A DNA stretch of 64,000 nucleotides from Erpobdella octoculata (Eukaryota; Annelida; Clitellata; Hirudinida; Erpobdellidae): assembly GCA_963978895.1 (NCBI GenBank), contig OZ022240.1:40551768-40615767 (forward strand), read 5' to 3'. Under the pieces are notes generated by a model. The model was not told the origin of the DNA, searched no databases, and saw only the letters and a program-made list of their open reading frames with translations. Both the position numbers and the translations under genes were made by a program. This document shows positions 11,193 to 22,507 of this stretch, in pieces (positions within the stretch are counted from its first letter, which is position 1; the number at the start of each line of letters is the position of its first letter).

Positions 11193-11324
11193 CTGTACAG
11201 TCTTCAAAATAATATGACCGTATGAAGCCTGGATCACAAGTACATTCTGCAAATTTTACATTATTATTAAATTGCCTTTCATTACATTTAGCATGTTTGC
11301 AGTTTCCATTTCCTTTTGAACACC
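11193..11324 (-). CDS. Gene A EGF-like exon 2
   Basis: A 132-nt exon, phase 1-1, acceptor ttttttag, donor gttaaa. It reads CSKGNGNCKHAKCNERQF then FAECTCDPGFIRSYYFEDC; six Cys in EGF-like order with C-x-C-D-x-G-F near the end. It continues in frame from exon 1 (AGG codon) into exon 3 (GAG codon). The gene B counterpart is 54839-54970. Confidence 0.85.
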
Positions 11325-11407
11325 CTAAAAAATTACAAAAAAAACTGAAGGCTTTCAAAAAAGAAATTGGCTAAACATTTTTCATCAATTAAATCGAATT
11401 TCCTCAC

Positions 11408-11524
11408 TTCTAATGTTACAATCATATCCTTCGTATCCGTCAATGCACAGGCTGCAACTGTCATCAACGCAGTGCCTCTGACGTAGTATTAAACATTCTT
11501 TTTTTGATAGATATGAAGGACAAA
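11408..11524 (-). CDS. Gene A EGF-like exon 1
   Basis: A 117-nt exon, phase 1-1, acceptor attccag, donor gtgagg. It reads CPSYLSKKECLILRQRHCV then DDSCSLCIDGYEGYDCNI, ending in the C-x-DGYEG-x-x-C form typical of EGF-like repeats. The gene B copy at 55212-55328 keeps all Cys and the DGYEG motif. The intron upstream of this exon exceeds 10 kb because a Helitron and an LTR element have inserted. Confidence 0.85.
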
Positions 11525-11725
11525 CTGGAATAGTTTTTCGAAAAATTGTTAAATGGTTTCAGGTAGTGTTTTTGAAAAATTAAACTAAATAGTGTTGTCT
11601 TCTGGGTTTTTTAAACTACAAACTGCACTACATTCTTTTAAATCATAATCATTATTAGTTATTGTCTTGCCGATGTCTGAAACACAGCGGACGGGCAAAT
11701 CCCAGTTGTACATAGTTACGTGTGA

Positions 11726-11760
<35 letters not shown>

Positions 11761-12231
11761 GCGTGCAATTGTTATAGCTACGCCGCATAAATTTGAATGT
11801 TTAAATATTTTTCTTGGCTCGTTGTAACTTTATTACAGTTTTAGCTTGTATCACATGATGCCAATCAATTCTGAATGTTTTGCGCGGAAGCCTATGATTG
11901 TTCAATTTGTAGTTATGGCCTGTCATTTTGTTGATTTTGGTGGAGAATTGCGATTTTCGAGTCGGGTTCAAATGTGTACATTTTTGTCTTGTAGAAATTT
12001 GTTATTATCTCGTGTTTTGACGTTTAACTTTTATTTTTTAGTAATTAAAGTTATCTATTTTTGACTTGATAGAGTTATAAAGTGTGTAAGGTGTTTGATT
12101 CACCTCACAAATTTCTTATGAGTTTTTTTTTTAAATTAGTTTATTTAGTAACGGTTTACCTTAGGTGTGTGTGTTTGTGCGTATGTGGGTACGTGATATT
12201 TTTATCGGTTTTATATACATATGTATATATG

Positions 12232-12279
<48 letters not shown>

Positions 12280-12877
12280 GAAGTCGGGGTTTGTGTTACG
12301 TCACTTATAACTCAAGAACGGCTGAACCGATTTTAGAGATTTTTGATTTATTGGATTTCTCTCAGCTTCTATTAACAGAATAACTAAAAAAATTTGACAT
12401 TGAATCATGGAGTGGCCCATGGGGACCGCAGTATGTACCCCGGTAGCTATACAGCCTTAACAGTGCGTCCTAGAAAAAAACTTCAAATGGCAAAGTTGTA
12501 GAGCACCCTCTATTTGGTCTTACGGACAAAATAAATTTTCAATTTGGAGTTTGAGTTATCGAGATATACAGATGTTTAATTTTCCGCGACATGACATTTA
12601 TGCGCAAATGGGGTAGAGCGCATGTTATTAAATTTTCTGACTATTTCATTGTTTACAATTCAAAATCTCACAGAAAAAAATTAAGTAAATATCTTTTTCA
12701 ATTAAAATATAAAATAAAATAATTGTTTATGGGCCATAAAAATATTTTCCGTTTTCCATTTGGCATTAACAAAGTGTCAATGCTGTTCTGTCAATATTAT
12801 ATTTTCGTTCGTTGTAATTAATTTGCGAGTTTTAAAGTTTTATTACTTTTAACAAAAACATTATTAATAACAAAACA

Positions 12878-13387
12878 ATGCCGCGACCCAGAAAATCTAA
12901 TCTTTCCCAAAATAGCCGTCGGGCAATTAGGAATCGGAACAATGTTAACCAATCCACCGCGGAAGAACTAGAATTAGCGCGAGAAAGGCGCCGCGTTAGT
13001 ATGGCCCGGCTTCGTGCTTCTCGAAGACAAGAGCAAAGAGATTTACTCCCCGAAACTGCAAATTTGAATCGAGCAGCATTTCTCTACGATTGCACAATTG
13101 ATTACGGCTCTCATCCTTTCGTGTGCATTGGTCCAATGCACATTGTTTGCGAACATTGTGCCGCATTGAAGTTTTCTGGAGAAACGCCTGGATTGTGCTG
13201 CCTTAATGGTAAAGTGAAATTGCCATTATTGACACCACCGCCAGAGCCACTGCATTCATTGCTTCGTGGCGATACACCAGAATCACGTCATTTTCTAGCA
13301 AACACTCAAAAATACAATAAGTGTTTTCAAATGACTTCATTCGGAGCAGACATTGTTGAAGAATACGGATTTAATCCCACTTTCAAG
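12878..13387 (+). CDS. Helitron Rep/helicase exon 1 (N-terminal)
   Basis: A 170-codon exon starting MPRPRKSNLSQNSRRAIR, rich in Arg, with alternating basic and acidic residues, then a Cys/His cluster (CIGPMHIVCEHCAALKF, later GLCCLNGKVKLP) that looks like the zinc-finger-like N-terminus of animal Helitron proteins. Translation can continue only a little past the donor AAG|gttatt; splicing to 13562 restores the conserved continuation FNPTFK-IQGQIHHRIGSL. The start ATG lies about 30 nt past an in-frame-poor AT-rich leader. Intron length would be 174 nt. Confidence 0.8.
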
Positions 13388-13561
13388 GTTATTTATGTTG
13401 AAATTGTTTAATAAAGTAAACGTTCATTTTCTTTAAAAAATTTAATTAAATTTAGCTTCAATAATACTTTGGAAAAGTTTTGTTATATTTTTGTAAATCA
13501 TTTAATGAAATTTCTAATCAATTACAAACCAGTTATACTTACTTTGTTTTCAAATTTACAG

Positions 13562-14060
13562 ATTCAAGGCCAGATTCACCATCGAATTGGATCATTGTTA
13601 CCTCTTGAAGATGCACGTCATAAATTTTTACAAATATACTTCATGGGCAATATGGAGGAACAACTTGATCGGCGTCAAGAGATCAACACAGCAGTGAAAA
13701 GAGCAACTCTTCATGATCTTCAGCATCTACTTCATGAACATCATGCATTGGTCAGGCTGTTCATGACTGCGTTAGAGCGCATGCCAACTGATGACTACAA
13801 AGTCGTGATCAGAGCAGATAAACGACCAACTGGAACACATGAACGCACATTTAACGCTCCAACAATAGATGAAGTAGCAATACTGATCGTTGGTGAAAAC
13901 TTGGAAAGACGTGATATTGCGCTTGCACGTTGTGATACTGGGCAAATACAACAAATATGTGAAACGCACCGTTCTTATGACACTTTGCAATATCCACTGA
14001 TGTTTTGGCAAGGAGAGGATGGATATCACTTCAATATCAAGATGATAAATCCATTGAATA
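13562..14060 (+). CDS. Helitron Rep/helicase exon 2 (Helitron-like N domain)
   Basis: A 499-nt exon from acceptor tttacag to donor gtgagt. It reads IQGQIHHRIGSLLPLEDAR, FLQIYFMGNMEEQLDRRQEI, RADKRPTGTHERTFNAPT and EVAILIVGENLERRDIALA, then YPLMFWQGEDGYHFNIK. The HRIGSL-P and YPLMFW-GEDGYH blocks are hallmarks of the Helitron helicase-like N domain. It ends one base into a codon, completed as AGT by exon 3. Confidence 0.85.
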
Positions 14061-14195
14061 GTGAGTATCAATATCAATTTATATTTCAACATGATATAAT
14101 TTTTACACCGTTTGTTTTTTTTTAATTTTCAATCACTCAGTTGATTATAAATGGGCTCAAACTTCGGAATACTAATTTTAATATTTTTATTTCAG

Positions 14196-16138
14196 GTGGC
14201 GAAACTAGCAAGAAAGTTAGCTCGATGAATTTTTATGCATATCGTATGATGATTCGTCAAAACGCTGACAACCATTTGCTTCGATTTCGTCAGTTGTTTC
14301 AACAATATTGCGTCGACATGTATGTCAAAATTGAAACTGAACGCCTAACTTTCATTCGACTAAATCAAGCCAAACTGCGTTCAGAGGAGTATATCCATTT
14401 ACGCGACGCAATCAGCACCGAAGGAGATGCAGCTAACATTGGTCGATTAACTATTCTACCGGCTACTTACATAGGTAGTCCGCGTCATATGCATGAATAT
14501 GCGCAGGATGCAATGACATATGTTCGTCATTACGGTCGGCCAGATCTATTCATTACCTTTACCTGTAATCCAAAGTGGAATGAAATTGTTCAAATGCTGC
14601 TTCCCGGACAAACATCAAGTGATCGGCACGACATCACCGCACGTGTCTTCAAACAAAAAATTCGGTCGCTGATGAACTACATTGTAAAGCAACACGTTTT
14701 TGGTGATACTCGATGCTGGATGTATTCAATCGAATGGCAAAAACGAGGCTTGCCTCATGCACACATTCTCTTTTGGTTAGTTGAAAAAATTAGACCTGAC
14801 CAAATAGATGATATCATAAATGCCGAGATTGTTGATCCCGAAATCGATCCAGACCTACATGATGTTGTAGTTATGAATATGATTCATGGACCGTGTGGCG
14901 CCATCAACCCCCAATCACCGTGCATGGTCGACGGCAAGTGTTCCAAACGTTATCCACGAAAATTTACGACAGAGACCATCACTGGCACTGATGGCTATCT
15001 ATTATATCGACGTCGATCACCCGATGATAACGGTCGAACTGTCACAAAGAAAGTGAAAGGAAACGATTTCGTGGTTGACAACAGTTGGATTGTTCCATAT
15101 TCGCCACTTCTTTCCAAAACATTCAAGACACATTGCAATGTTGAGTATTGCAATTCTGTAAAGTCAATTAAGTACATCTGCAAATATGTAACGAAAGGCA
15201 GCGATATGGCAGTTTTTGGCATTCAAAACTCAGATAACGACGAGATTAGACGCTATCAAATTGGTAGATATGTGAACTGCAATGAGGCAATTTGGCGTAT
15301 ATTCTCATTCTCTATTCACGAACGTCATCCCACTGTTGTCCATTTGGCTGTGCATCTGGAGAATGGTCAACGAGTTTATTTTAACGCATCAAATATTATT
15401 CAACGCGCTGAAACACCTCCAGCAACAACATTAACGAGTTTTTTTGCAATTTGCCAAAGCGATCCATTTGCACAAACGTTGCTTTACTCGGAGATGCCAC
15501 GTTATTACACTTGGAACGCTTCATCAAAGAAATTTCAACGTCGGAAGCAAGGCAGTGCGGTTCCTGGACATCCGGGTGTGTATTCTACTGATGCTCTTGG
15601 TCGTATTTATACAGTTCACCCAAAAAACGATGAATGCTTCTATTTGAGGTTGTTGTTGGTCAATGTTTGTGGCCCAACATCTTTTGTATCACTACGAACT
15701 ATCAATGGTGTAGTGTGCCCAACATATCGTGCTGCATGTCAAGAGCTCAAGTTGCTTGAAAACGATAATCATTGGGACACGACAATGTCTGAAGCAATTA
15801 TTTCAGCATCTCCAATTCAGATACGCACATTATTTGCTATTATAATTTCCACCTGCTTTCCATCAAATCCACGTGAACTGTGGAACAAATACAAAAATAG
15901 CATGTCAGAAGACATTTTACATCAAATACGGGTCAGTTCAACTAATCCCGACCTTGAAGTGAATGAAGAGATGCATAACCAGGCTTTGCTCTTGATTGAA
16001 GACATGTGTTACCTGATGTGTGGTAGTTTGTTAGTCAAGTTAGGAATGCCAGCGCCAGATCGTAGAATGAATGATGCTTTTAATCGAGAATTAGAACGTG
16101 AACGTGGCTATAATCGACATGAATTAGATCAATTAGTT
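14196..16138 (+). CDS. Helitron Rep nuclease (HUH) exon 3
   Basis: A 647-codon exon following acceptor atttcag. Conserved Rep blocks appear in order: FYAYRMMIR, RLTILPATYIGSPRHMHE, FITFTCNPKWNEI, the HUH-type metal site in GLPHAHILFWL, MIHGPCG, CSKRYPRKF and the tyrosine motif YICKYVTKG. These define the rolling-circle endonuclease that nicks and joins DNA. The frame ends at TAG 16139-16141, just where the linker to the helicase should continue in another frame, so a one-base deletion or two-base insertion has separated the two domains. Confidence 0.9.
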
Positions 16139-16140
16139 TA

Positions 16141-17529
16141 GTTCAATCGAATGTATCCCTTTTAAACCCTCAACAAAAAAAAGTGTATGATACATTAATG
16201 AAGGCAATCGATAATGGAAATGGTGGCTTATTTTTTCTTGATGCCCCAGGTGGAACTGGAAAGACGTTTCTCATGTCTTTGATATTGGCCACTGTTCGTG
16301 CGAGATCAGACATCGCGGTAGCAGTTGCTTCTTCTGGAATAGCAGCCACATTGTTAGAAGGATGCCGTACGGCTCATTCAGCATTAAAATTGCCCTTAAG
16401 TCTTCAAACTACTGAACAACCAACATGCAACATTGCAAAACACTCTGCAATGGCAAAAGTTTTAGTAGCATCTAAAATCATCATCTGGGACGAGTGCACA
16501 ATGGCGCACAAACGCGCATTGGAAGCACTTGATAGAACACTGAAAGATCTGCGCAATGACTCGCGACATTTTGGAGGTGCAATGATTTTATTGTCTGGCG
16601 ATTTCCGCCAAACACTGCCAGTCATTCCAAGATCGACTGCTGCCGATGAAATTAATGCTTCCCTCAAATCATCATATCTGTGGCGCTATGTGATGAAACT
16701 TCAGCTGTCTTCTAACATGAGAGTTGCATTGCTGAACGATCTATCTGCTGAAGATTTCTCCATGCAATTGCTCAACATCGGTAATGGCCGTGTTCCTGTC
16801 GACAAATCGACCGGATTGATTTCTTTTCCTCCCAATTTTTGCACTTTTGTTTCATCGAAAGACGAGCTTATCAATAAAGTGTTCCCAGACATCATTGCTT
16901 ATCATAAAAAAAACAAATGGTTGAGTGAGAGAGCAATTTTGGCGGCTAAGAATAAAGATGTGGATGACTTAAATATTCTAATTCAGAATCACATTTTTGG
17001 TACTCTGCATTCATTCAAATCTATTGACTGTGTAACAAATGAAGATGAAGCCACTAACTATCCAACTGAATTTTTGAACTCCTTGGATGTGCCTGGCTTA
17101 CCACCGCACAATCTACAACTGAAGGTTGGATCAGTAGTTATTATGCTTAGAAATCTAAATCAACCAAAACTATGCAATGGAACGCGTTTGGTTTTAAAGA
17201 AACTAATGGTCAATGTGCTTCACGCGACGATCCTCAAAGGAAAATTCAAAGGCGAGGAAATACTCATTCCGAGGATTCCTATGATCCCAACCGATTTGCC
17301 CTTTGAGTTTAAAAGAATTCAATTTCCGATTCGCCTAGCATTTGCTATGACGATTAACAAATCACAAGGCCAATCTTTGAGTGTTTGTGGTCTGAACTTG
17401 GATAATGCATGTTTTTCTCATGGTCAATTGTATGTGGCGTGTTCACGTGTCAGCAGACCATCAGATTTATTTGTTTTTTCGCCCGATAATAAAACAAAAA
17501 ACATAGTGTATCATAAAGTGCTGGATTAA
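16141..17529 (+). CDS. Helitron PIF1-type helicase domain (frameshifted from Rep)
   Basis: The frame beginning VQSNVSLLNPQQKKVYDTLM is the natural continuation of the Rep exon after a frameshift near 16135-16142; an internal ATG is at 16183. Helicase motifs: Walker A DAPGGTGKTFL, Walker B IIWDECTMAHK, GDFRQTLPVIP, NMRV, LKVGSVVIMLRNL, the motif-VI region AMTINKSQGQSL and YVACSRVSRP. About 462 residues, ending KNIVYHKVLD. It would unwind DNA during rolling-circle replication. As a single Rep-helicase polypeptide is normally needed, this copy is probably inactive. Confidence 0.9.
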   Translation, partial: VQSNVSLLNPQQKKVYDTLMKAIDNGNGGLFFLDAPGGTGKTFLMSLILATVRARSDIAVAVASSGIAATLLEGCRTAHSALKLPLSLQTTEQPTCNIAKHSAMAKVLVASKIIIWDECTMAHKRALEALDRTLKDLRNDSRHFGGAMILLSGDFRQTLPVIPRSTAADEINASLKSSYLWRYVMKLQLSSNMRVALLNDLSAEDFSMQLLNIGNGRVPVDKSTGLISFPPNFCTFVSSKDELINKVFPDIIAYHKKNKWLSERAILAAKNKDVDDLNILIQNHIFGTLHSFKSIDCVTNEDEATNYPTEFLNSLDVPGLPPHNLQLKVGSVVIMLRNLNQPKLCNGTRLVLKKLMVNVLHATILKGKFKGEEILIPRIPMIPTDLPFEFKRIQFPIRLAFAMTINKSQGQSLSVCGLNLDNACFSHGQLYVACSRVSRPSDLFVFSPDNKTKNIVYHKVLD

Positions 17530-17699
17530 AGAGAATCGACCCGAGTTCAACCAATGTTTTTCTAATAAACTATTAAAGTGAACGTTTTTTTTAATATTTG
17601 TTTTCTTTTAAACTTATATATAGGATATTTGTTATTATTGTTTTTTATTGCTTAAAAATACACTCTTTGAGGTGAAACGAAGTTCGCCGGGTCCGCTAG

Positions 17700-18390
17700 T
17701 ATATATATATATATATGTGCATATACATATGAGTGCGTGTGTGTACGTGTGTGTGCTTATTATTTTTTTTATTTAGGCATATATATATATATATTCCGGT
17801 TATGTGATGTTACCATTAGAAATATAATTTTGTGTATGAATTTTTTGGATTTTGGACAGTGTGTTGAAGTTGAGTGTTCGAGCGAAAATAAAAGTTTGTA
17901 AAAGACGTACTGCAAAGACAATTTGAATTATCAAGAGATTAGTAAGAATAACAGGAGATTCTGCGAAGTGAGATAATTTTTTGAAACCTACGTCTTTTAG
18001 TAAATATCCGATAGAAGCAGTAATATCCAGGAATAGAATTCGGGAAATCTTGTCCTATAAATATCTTCAAATTACAACGTTACGAATCGCTACTGAGTCA
18101 ACTCGTTCAACGTTTACAAAGTGATTGAATCTCCCAGTTCAAACATTCTTCAACGGTCGCGACTATTACCAAAATGATAGTCGCGGCAGTAATCTTTATC
18201 AGTTTTAAAAGACTAATCCATAAATTTAATAAAAAACTTAAAAAAAGGTTTCTTATGAAATGTTTTTTTAAAGTTTCAAATTATTCTATAGCAGTCTTGA
18301 GAAAAGATTGGTAGTTAGTTTTTAAGCAGTGGACCTGCATGCTAGAAACCATTGTCTTCAAGTTTAATTTTCAATCGTTTTAATTGTTGC
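17700..18390. other. Intron sequence with TA tracts
   Basis: No gene seen. (TA)n tracts at 17700-17716 and 17780-17795; the remainder is unique AT-rich DNA with no recognised element ends. Confidence 0.4.
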
Positions 18391-19545
18391 CGATAATATT
18401 TTGAAAGACGAGCTAGAGAAACGTGGCCTGAGCGATACAGGTAAAAAGGACGAACTTAGGGAACGCCTCTTAGCCGCGTTAGTGAATGAAGGCTATGGGC
18501 CTGACGACGATCAATATTTATTTGATATTGACGAGGAAGCTGTGGTTAAGAGGAAAAAATAAAAAAAAAATTGCTGGAGGACGAAGAACAACAAGCGAGA
18601 GAAAACATGGCAGCACAGGGGATGACAGGAGAAGGAATGATTCTTGGCCACGAAAACAAAGTAGCAGCAGCCGGTGCAACTGTTGAGAGTTTGGTCGCAG
18701 GGTTGGCTGAGGCAGTGGTGGACACGGTTCTGGGCCAGCGGGTTGCTGGTGATGTGGGTTGCTGCGACGAAACCCAATTTGAACTGGAGTCCACCAGCTG
18801 TGTCTCAGAGCATGTGACGGATGACGGCCGTACACACTGCACAGGTCAGGTGAGTCATGATGATGAGCTTGTCAAAGACGGTCATGATAAGGAACCTTGC
18901 AAAGATGTTTAAGATGAACCATGCAAAGATGATGATGACGAGACTGGCAAAGATGGTGACCATGATACAGTCGGTTTGGACGTAGACAACAAATCTAAAG
19001 AAGATGAAAAGAACATTGAAAACGATGTGCAAAACGATGAGGATGAAAGTAACGATGATGATTATAATAATGGCAATAACAGCGATGGCTTTTACCCATA
19101 CAGCGACGCTTCTGAAACGAAAGCCTCCATAACAGACGACGGCACCGAATATTCAGGGTCAGATTTTAGTGACGAGTCTGACTCGGATGAAGCTACCGAG
19201 GATTTAAAAACGGACGAAACTCCAATGGAGAAATACTTCGAAGCTAACTTGACAAAAAAAGAAGACACTGATTTGAAAGACGATGGCAATATAAAAGTTG
19301 ACACCGATGAAAGGACCTAGTTGGAATGTGAAAAGAAAACGTTCGATTGTAGCTTGGAAGAAAACAAAGATAATAGCGATGAACTTCTCCAAAACAACAA
19401 TAGCAATGCATCCAGCACAAACTCTGATAAAGATGAGCCAAGAACAGAGAACGGTACCGAAGGTTCGAAATCAGATGAATCCACAGAGGATTCTAGATCA
19501 GATAGACTAAGAGTCATTGTAAAATTAAATAACAGTTTGATGTAG
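18391..19545 (+). pseudogene. SAP-domain, acidic low-complexity ORF of an LTR element (5' truncated)
   Basis: The frame starts LKDELEKRGLSDTGKKDEL then RERLLAALVNEGYGPDDDQY, a SAP DNA-binding motif (two helices with the LxxxGLxxxGxKxxLxxRL pattern). After an in-frame TAA within the Lys-rich linker it continues KLLEDEEQQARENMAAQG, then a long Asp/Glu/Lys/Ser low-complexity tract. A second copy with the same order lies at 50597-51334. Stops at several places show decay. I read it as the first ORF (gag position) of an LTR retrotransposon; a host SAP gene is less likely because the 3' part is followed by an LTR-like end. Confidence 0.6.
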
Positions 19546-20882
19546 GGATTTATTTACGAGAGGAAAGTCAACTACAATTCAGTTGTTAAAATTGATGGAT
19601 ATGTGGAGCAGTGCATTAGATAAAGGGGAAACAATAGACGTGGTATATACGGATTTTGAAAAAGCGTTTGATCGTGTATCTCATGCAAAGTTAATTGATA
19701 AACTAGAAAATTATGGCGTCAATGGAGGCTTAATTAATTGGATTAAAGATTATTTAACAAACAGAACAAGTAGTGTTAGGGTTAATAATAGCACATCTAA
19801 TAGATTTAAAGTTACAAGTGGGGTACCTCAAGGTAGTGTTTTAGGGCCACTACTTTACATAATTTATGTCAATGATATGTTTGAAATAGTTAAGAATAAC
19901 TCGGCGGAGCTGTTTATGTACGCAGACGACGCCAAAATATTTAAAACTATAAAAAGCAGTGATGATCGATTGATATTGCAGAGCTGTTTAAATTCACTAG
20001 GAGATTGGAGTAAAAAATGGGAAATTAAGCTAAATGCTGGTAAATGTGTTGCGGTGAGATATGGACGCCAATTAGATGATCGTCGGCTATATAATATAGA
20101 AGGAGTGGAACTTAATTTTCTTGACAAAATAAAAGATTTAGGTGTTACATTCCAGAGTTCACTAACATTTGTAGATCACATTTATGAAACAATTAAAAAA
20201 TGTTTTTCACTGTTAGGTATAATTTCACGAAATTTTAAAGATTTGACAAAAGATTCTTTTATATTGATTTATAAAGCTTTGGTTAGATCCAGATTGGAGT
20301 ATGCAGTCAGTGTGTGGTCACCATGGAAGAAAAAAGACATAGAAGCCATTGAAAGAGTCCAGAAGAGAGCAACAAAAATGGTCAAGGCATGCAAGGGATT
20401 GAAATATGAAGACAGGTTGAGAATTTTGAAGCTTCCTTGTTTAAAGTACAGAAGACTGAGAGGGGACCTGATCATGCTCTACAATTTTATTCAAGACAAA
20501 GAAGGACGTTTGTGTTTTCCTAATATAAAGATATCAGAAGAAAGAAGAACAAGAGGTCACAAGTTCAAACTGGAAACACAAAGATTCAACGGCAACTGCA
20601 GAAAATATTTCTTCCTGACCAGATCGACTGCAATTTGGAACAACCTCCCTTCGAAAATCATAGAAGCCGATCAAGTTAATGAATTTAAAAGATTAATCGA
20701 CTGTCATTTCGAAATAAGCAACATTATGTACAACTATAAAAAGGATTTTTAATAATATATACATACATTTATTTATAGAACATATATATGAACAATATTT
20801 TATATAATTCTAGATATGGGCATAGAGACATATAGTTTGCGCCCATCATTTCCTTTATGTTATGTTATGTTATGTTATGTTA
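19546..20882 (+). mobile_element. CR1/Jockey-group LINE, 5' truncated, with target-site duplication
   Basis: A non-LTR retrotransposon inserted into the SAP-ORF element. It is flanked by an 8-bp direct repeat GGATTTAT (about 19546-19553 and 20884-20891) and ends in a (TTATG)n tail (20853-20882). Truncation at the 5' end, a short repeat tail and a target-site duplication together fit target-primed reverse transcription. Because it interrupts the LTR element, it is the younger insertion. Confidence 0.8.
19583..20752 (+). CDS. LINE reverse transcriptase (C-terminal two-thirds)
   Basis: An uninterrupted 389-residue frame with RT blocks in order: VVYTDFEKAFDRVSHAKL (block A, catalytic Asp), SGVPQGSVLGPLLYIIYVN, LFMYADDAKIF (catalytic YADD) and LDKIKDLGVTF, then the C-terminal region ALVRSRLEYAVSVWSPW and IERVQKRATKMV. 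The endonuclease and RT fingers are missing through 5' truncation, so it cannot transpose by itself. The open frame suggests a fairly recent insertion. Clade assignment (CR1/Jockey group) is from motif style only. Confidence 0.85.
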   Translation: MLKLMDMWSSALDKGETIDVVYTDFEKAFDRVSHAKLIDKLENYGVNGGLINWIKDYLTNRTSSVRVNNSTSNRFKVTSGVPQGSVLGPLLYIIYVNDMFEIVKNNSAELFMYADDAKIFKTIKSSDDRLILQSCLNSLGDWSKKWEIKLNAGKCVAVRYGRQLDDRRLYNIEGVELNFLDKIKDLGVTFQSSLTFVDHIYETIKKCFSLLGIISRNFKDLTKDSFILIYKALVRSRLEYAVSVWSPWKKKDIEAIERVQKRATKMVKACKGLKYEDRLRILKLPCLKYRRLRGDLIMLYNFIQDKEGRLCFPNIKISEERRTRGHKFKLETQRFNGNCRKYFFLTRSTAIWNNLPSKIIEADQVNEFKRLIDCHFEISNIMYNYKKDF

Positions 20883-20891
20883 TTGGATTTA

Positions 20892-21332
20892 TGGAACGAG
20901 TTTTCAAAAAACCTTTTGAAAGGTTTCTTGAGAAAGATCTAAATATTCGATGAAGAGATACCTCCGATTGTGTAATGAAACAAAAAGATGGTGCTTATTT
21001 AAAATATGATTTCAACAAAGATCTAAAAGATGTAAAGGAAGAAGAAAAAGCAGAAAGTTCAGATAAACCGTGCAAAGATGTTTAGGAAGCATGCAAAAAA
21101 GGCTGTGATTAACCGTGCAGAAATGGCGACGATGAGCCAAAGAAAGACTTTTTTGATGAGCCAAAGAAGTACTGGAAGAAACTGCGTCAAACGGTCAAGA
21201 GACTTGACCATGTTGTTTGCGAATTGCGTTCAAGGCCACGAGAGAAAATCAAGGTATTTTGTGTTTGTGGCCGAGTCGCATTTCCCAAATGCGACTATGC
21301 TGTCCGAAATGATCAGGATTAAGAAGGGGTAG
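20892..21332 (+). pseudogene. 3' coding remnant of the SAP/LTR element
   Basis: The host element resumes after the LINE: fragments such as YLKYDFNKDLKDVKEEEK, DEPKKYWKKLRQTVKRLDHV and IKVFCVCGRVAFPKCDYAV, interrupted by stops. The Cys-rich CVCGR...C motif is not assigned. It ends at a purine-rich AAGAAGGGG directly before the LTR-like sequence, the position of a polypurine tract. Confidence 0.45.
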
Positions 21333-21511
21333 TGTTATATCTATGGAACTGATTTCACTTTTCTCATCTATTGATATCCCGACAAGTATTTTTTTAACAT
21401 TGATTATATTAGAAGGTATAAGTAGCATTAACCAAACTTTATTTATTATCGTCCAATAAACTACAAAACCATTTTTCTGGACCTGTAATAAGATTTGACG
21501 ATTTTACAACA
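21333..21511 (+). repeat. LTR-like 3' terminal repeat (about 179 bp)
   Basis: Starts TGTTATATCTATGG and ends GATTTTACAACA (TG...CA ends), preceded by a polypurine run. Its 3' part (CCAATAAACTACAAAACCAT) matches the minus-strand sequence beside the second SAP ORF at 51360-51495 (CCAATAAACTGCAAAACCAT). In that copy the LTR end is followed by TTGGTGTCAAAATTGGGAT, a likely primer-binding region. No intact 5' LTR is found for this copy. Confidence 0.55.
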
Positions 21512-21552
21512 ATATGTATAGTCAGTCAGTCAGGACCTGTTCTTTTATATAC

Positions 21553-21740
<188 letters not shown>

Positions 21741-21995
21741 CATTCTTCGACCCAAAATGCGTCTTGCTGGCATTGTTCACTGCAAATCACGCACTAAGTA
21801 AAATAGTATTAACCAAATATTAATTAATAAATTGAAATTGCCGAGACACGATTTTTTTGTGCTTTAAAACTGTAATGGCTGTATATTGGAAACACCTAAG
21901 TATTTCTTGTCGTGGATCATAATTTGATTCTTTCAACTTTCCCCTCCTCCTTTCTCCAGGCTTGGGGATGAGAGAGACACGGATAATTATTTTGC

Positions 21996-22037
<42 letters not shown>

Positions 22038-22172
22038 GCAAAAAAGGTCTACAATGTATATTGCAGTCTGTAGACCCGTGTCGTCGTTTTAAATTTTGCC
22101 GGAGTCACCAACAAACTCTAAATATATGTAACGAACCATTGTTATTAGTACATTAAATAGTTATCAACTCAC

Positions 22173-22277
22173 TTATTATTTTTGGCAGCGAACATACAGA
22201 TTCGTCGACGGACGTATCTATTTTTTTAGTAATTCTATCTTCACAGCCATAGTAAAATGACCAAAGGCCATTATTAA
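22173..22277 (-). CDS. Gene A Cys exon between WSC-like and EGF-like parts
   Basis: A 105-nt exon, phase 1-1, acceptor ttttcag, donor gtgagt. It reads NNGLWSFYYGCEDRITKKID then TSVDESVCSLPKII. The FYYGCE and DESVCSLP motifs are shared with the gene B exon at 57088-57186. It joins the WSC-like exon 26976-27069 through a GTT codon and EGF exon 1 through ATT. I infer that its first Cys closes the preceding WSC-like domain. Confidence 0.75.
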
Positions 22278-22507
22278 CTGAAAAGCACAAGCATTAAACA
22301 TTAAAGTTTGGTTAGGTTAAGCTTACTTTGCACTTAAAATTGGAGATTGTCCATATCTTTAAAACAGAAAAATCGAGCAGGCCTTGAAATACGAGTTTTT
22401 TTTACAAATCCTTCATATTTTAGGTTTTGCCGGCTTTTCAAAATTTTTCAAGTAAATATTTATATGATATGTTAGATTGTTTCAAAATATAAATAAATAG
22501 CTGGAAG

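Larger units (their letters stand above)
12215..17699 (+). mobile_element. Autonomous Helitron (rolling-circle transposon), near complete
   Basis: The element begins in or just after a (TA)n tract with the Helitron-type leader TATAAAAGGAAGTCGG and an ACGGCTGAACCGATT motif. It ends at CTAG (17696-17699) followed by T, the canonical CTRR end, preceded by ACGAAGTTCGCCGGGTCCG. Inside, in the same orientation, is a Rep/helicase gene in three exons plus a frameshifted helicase part. The exact 5' base is hidden by expansion of the TA tract. It lies within the large intron of gene A, in the opposite orientation. Confidence 0.9.

Noticed and set aside
13772..16895. Minus-strand frames across the Helitron gene
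   Set aside because: They are shadows of the Rep/helicase coding strand, which has a full set of conserved motifs.
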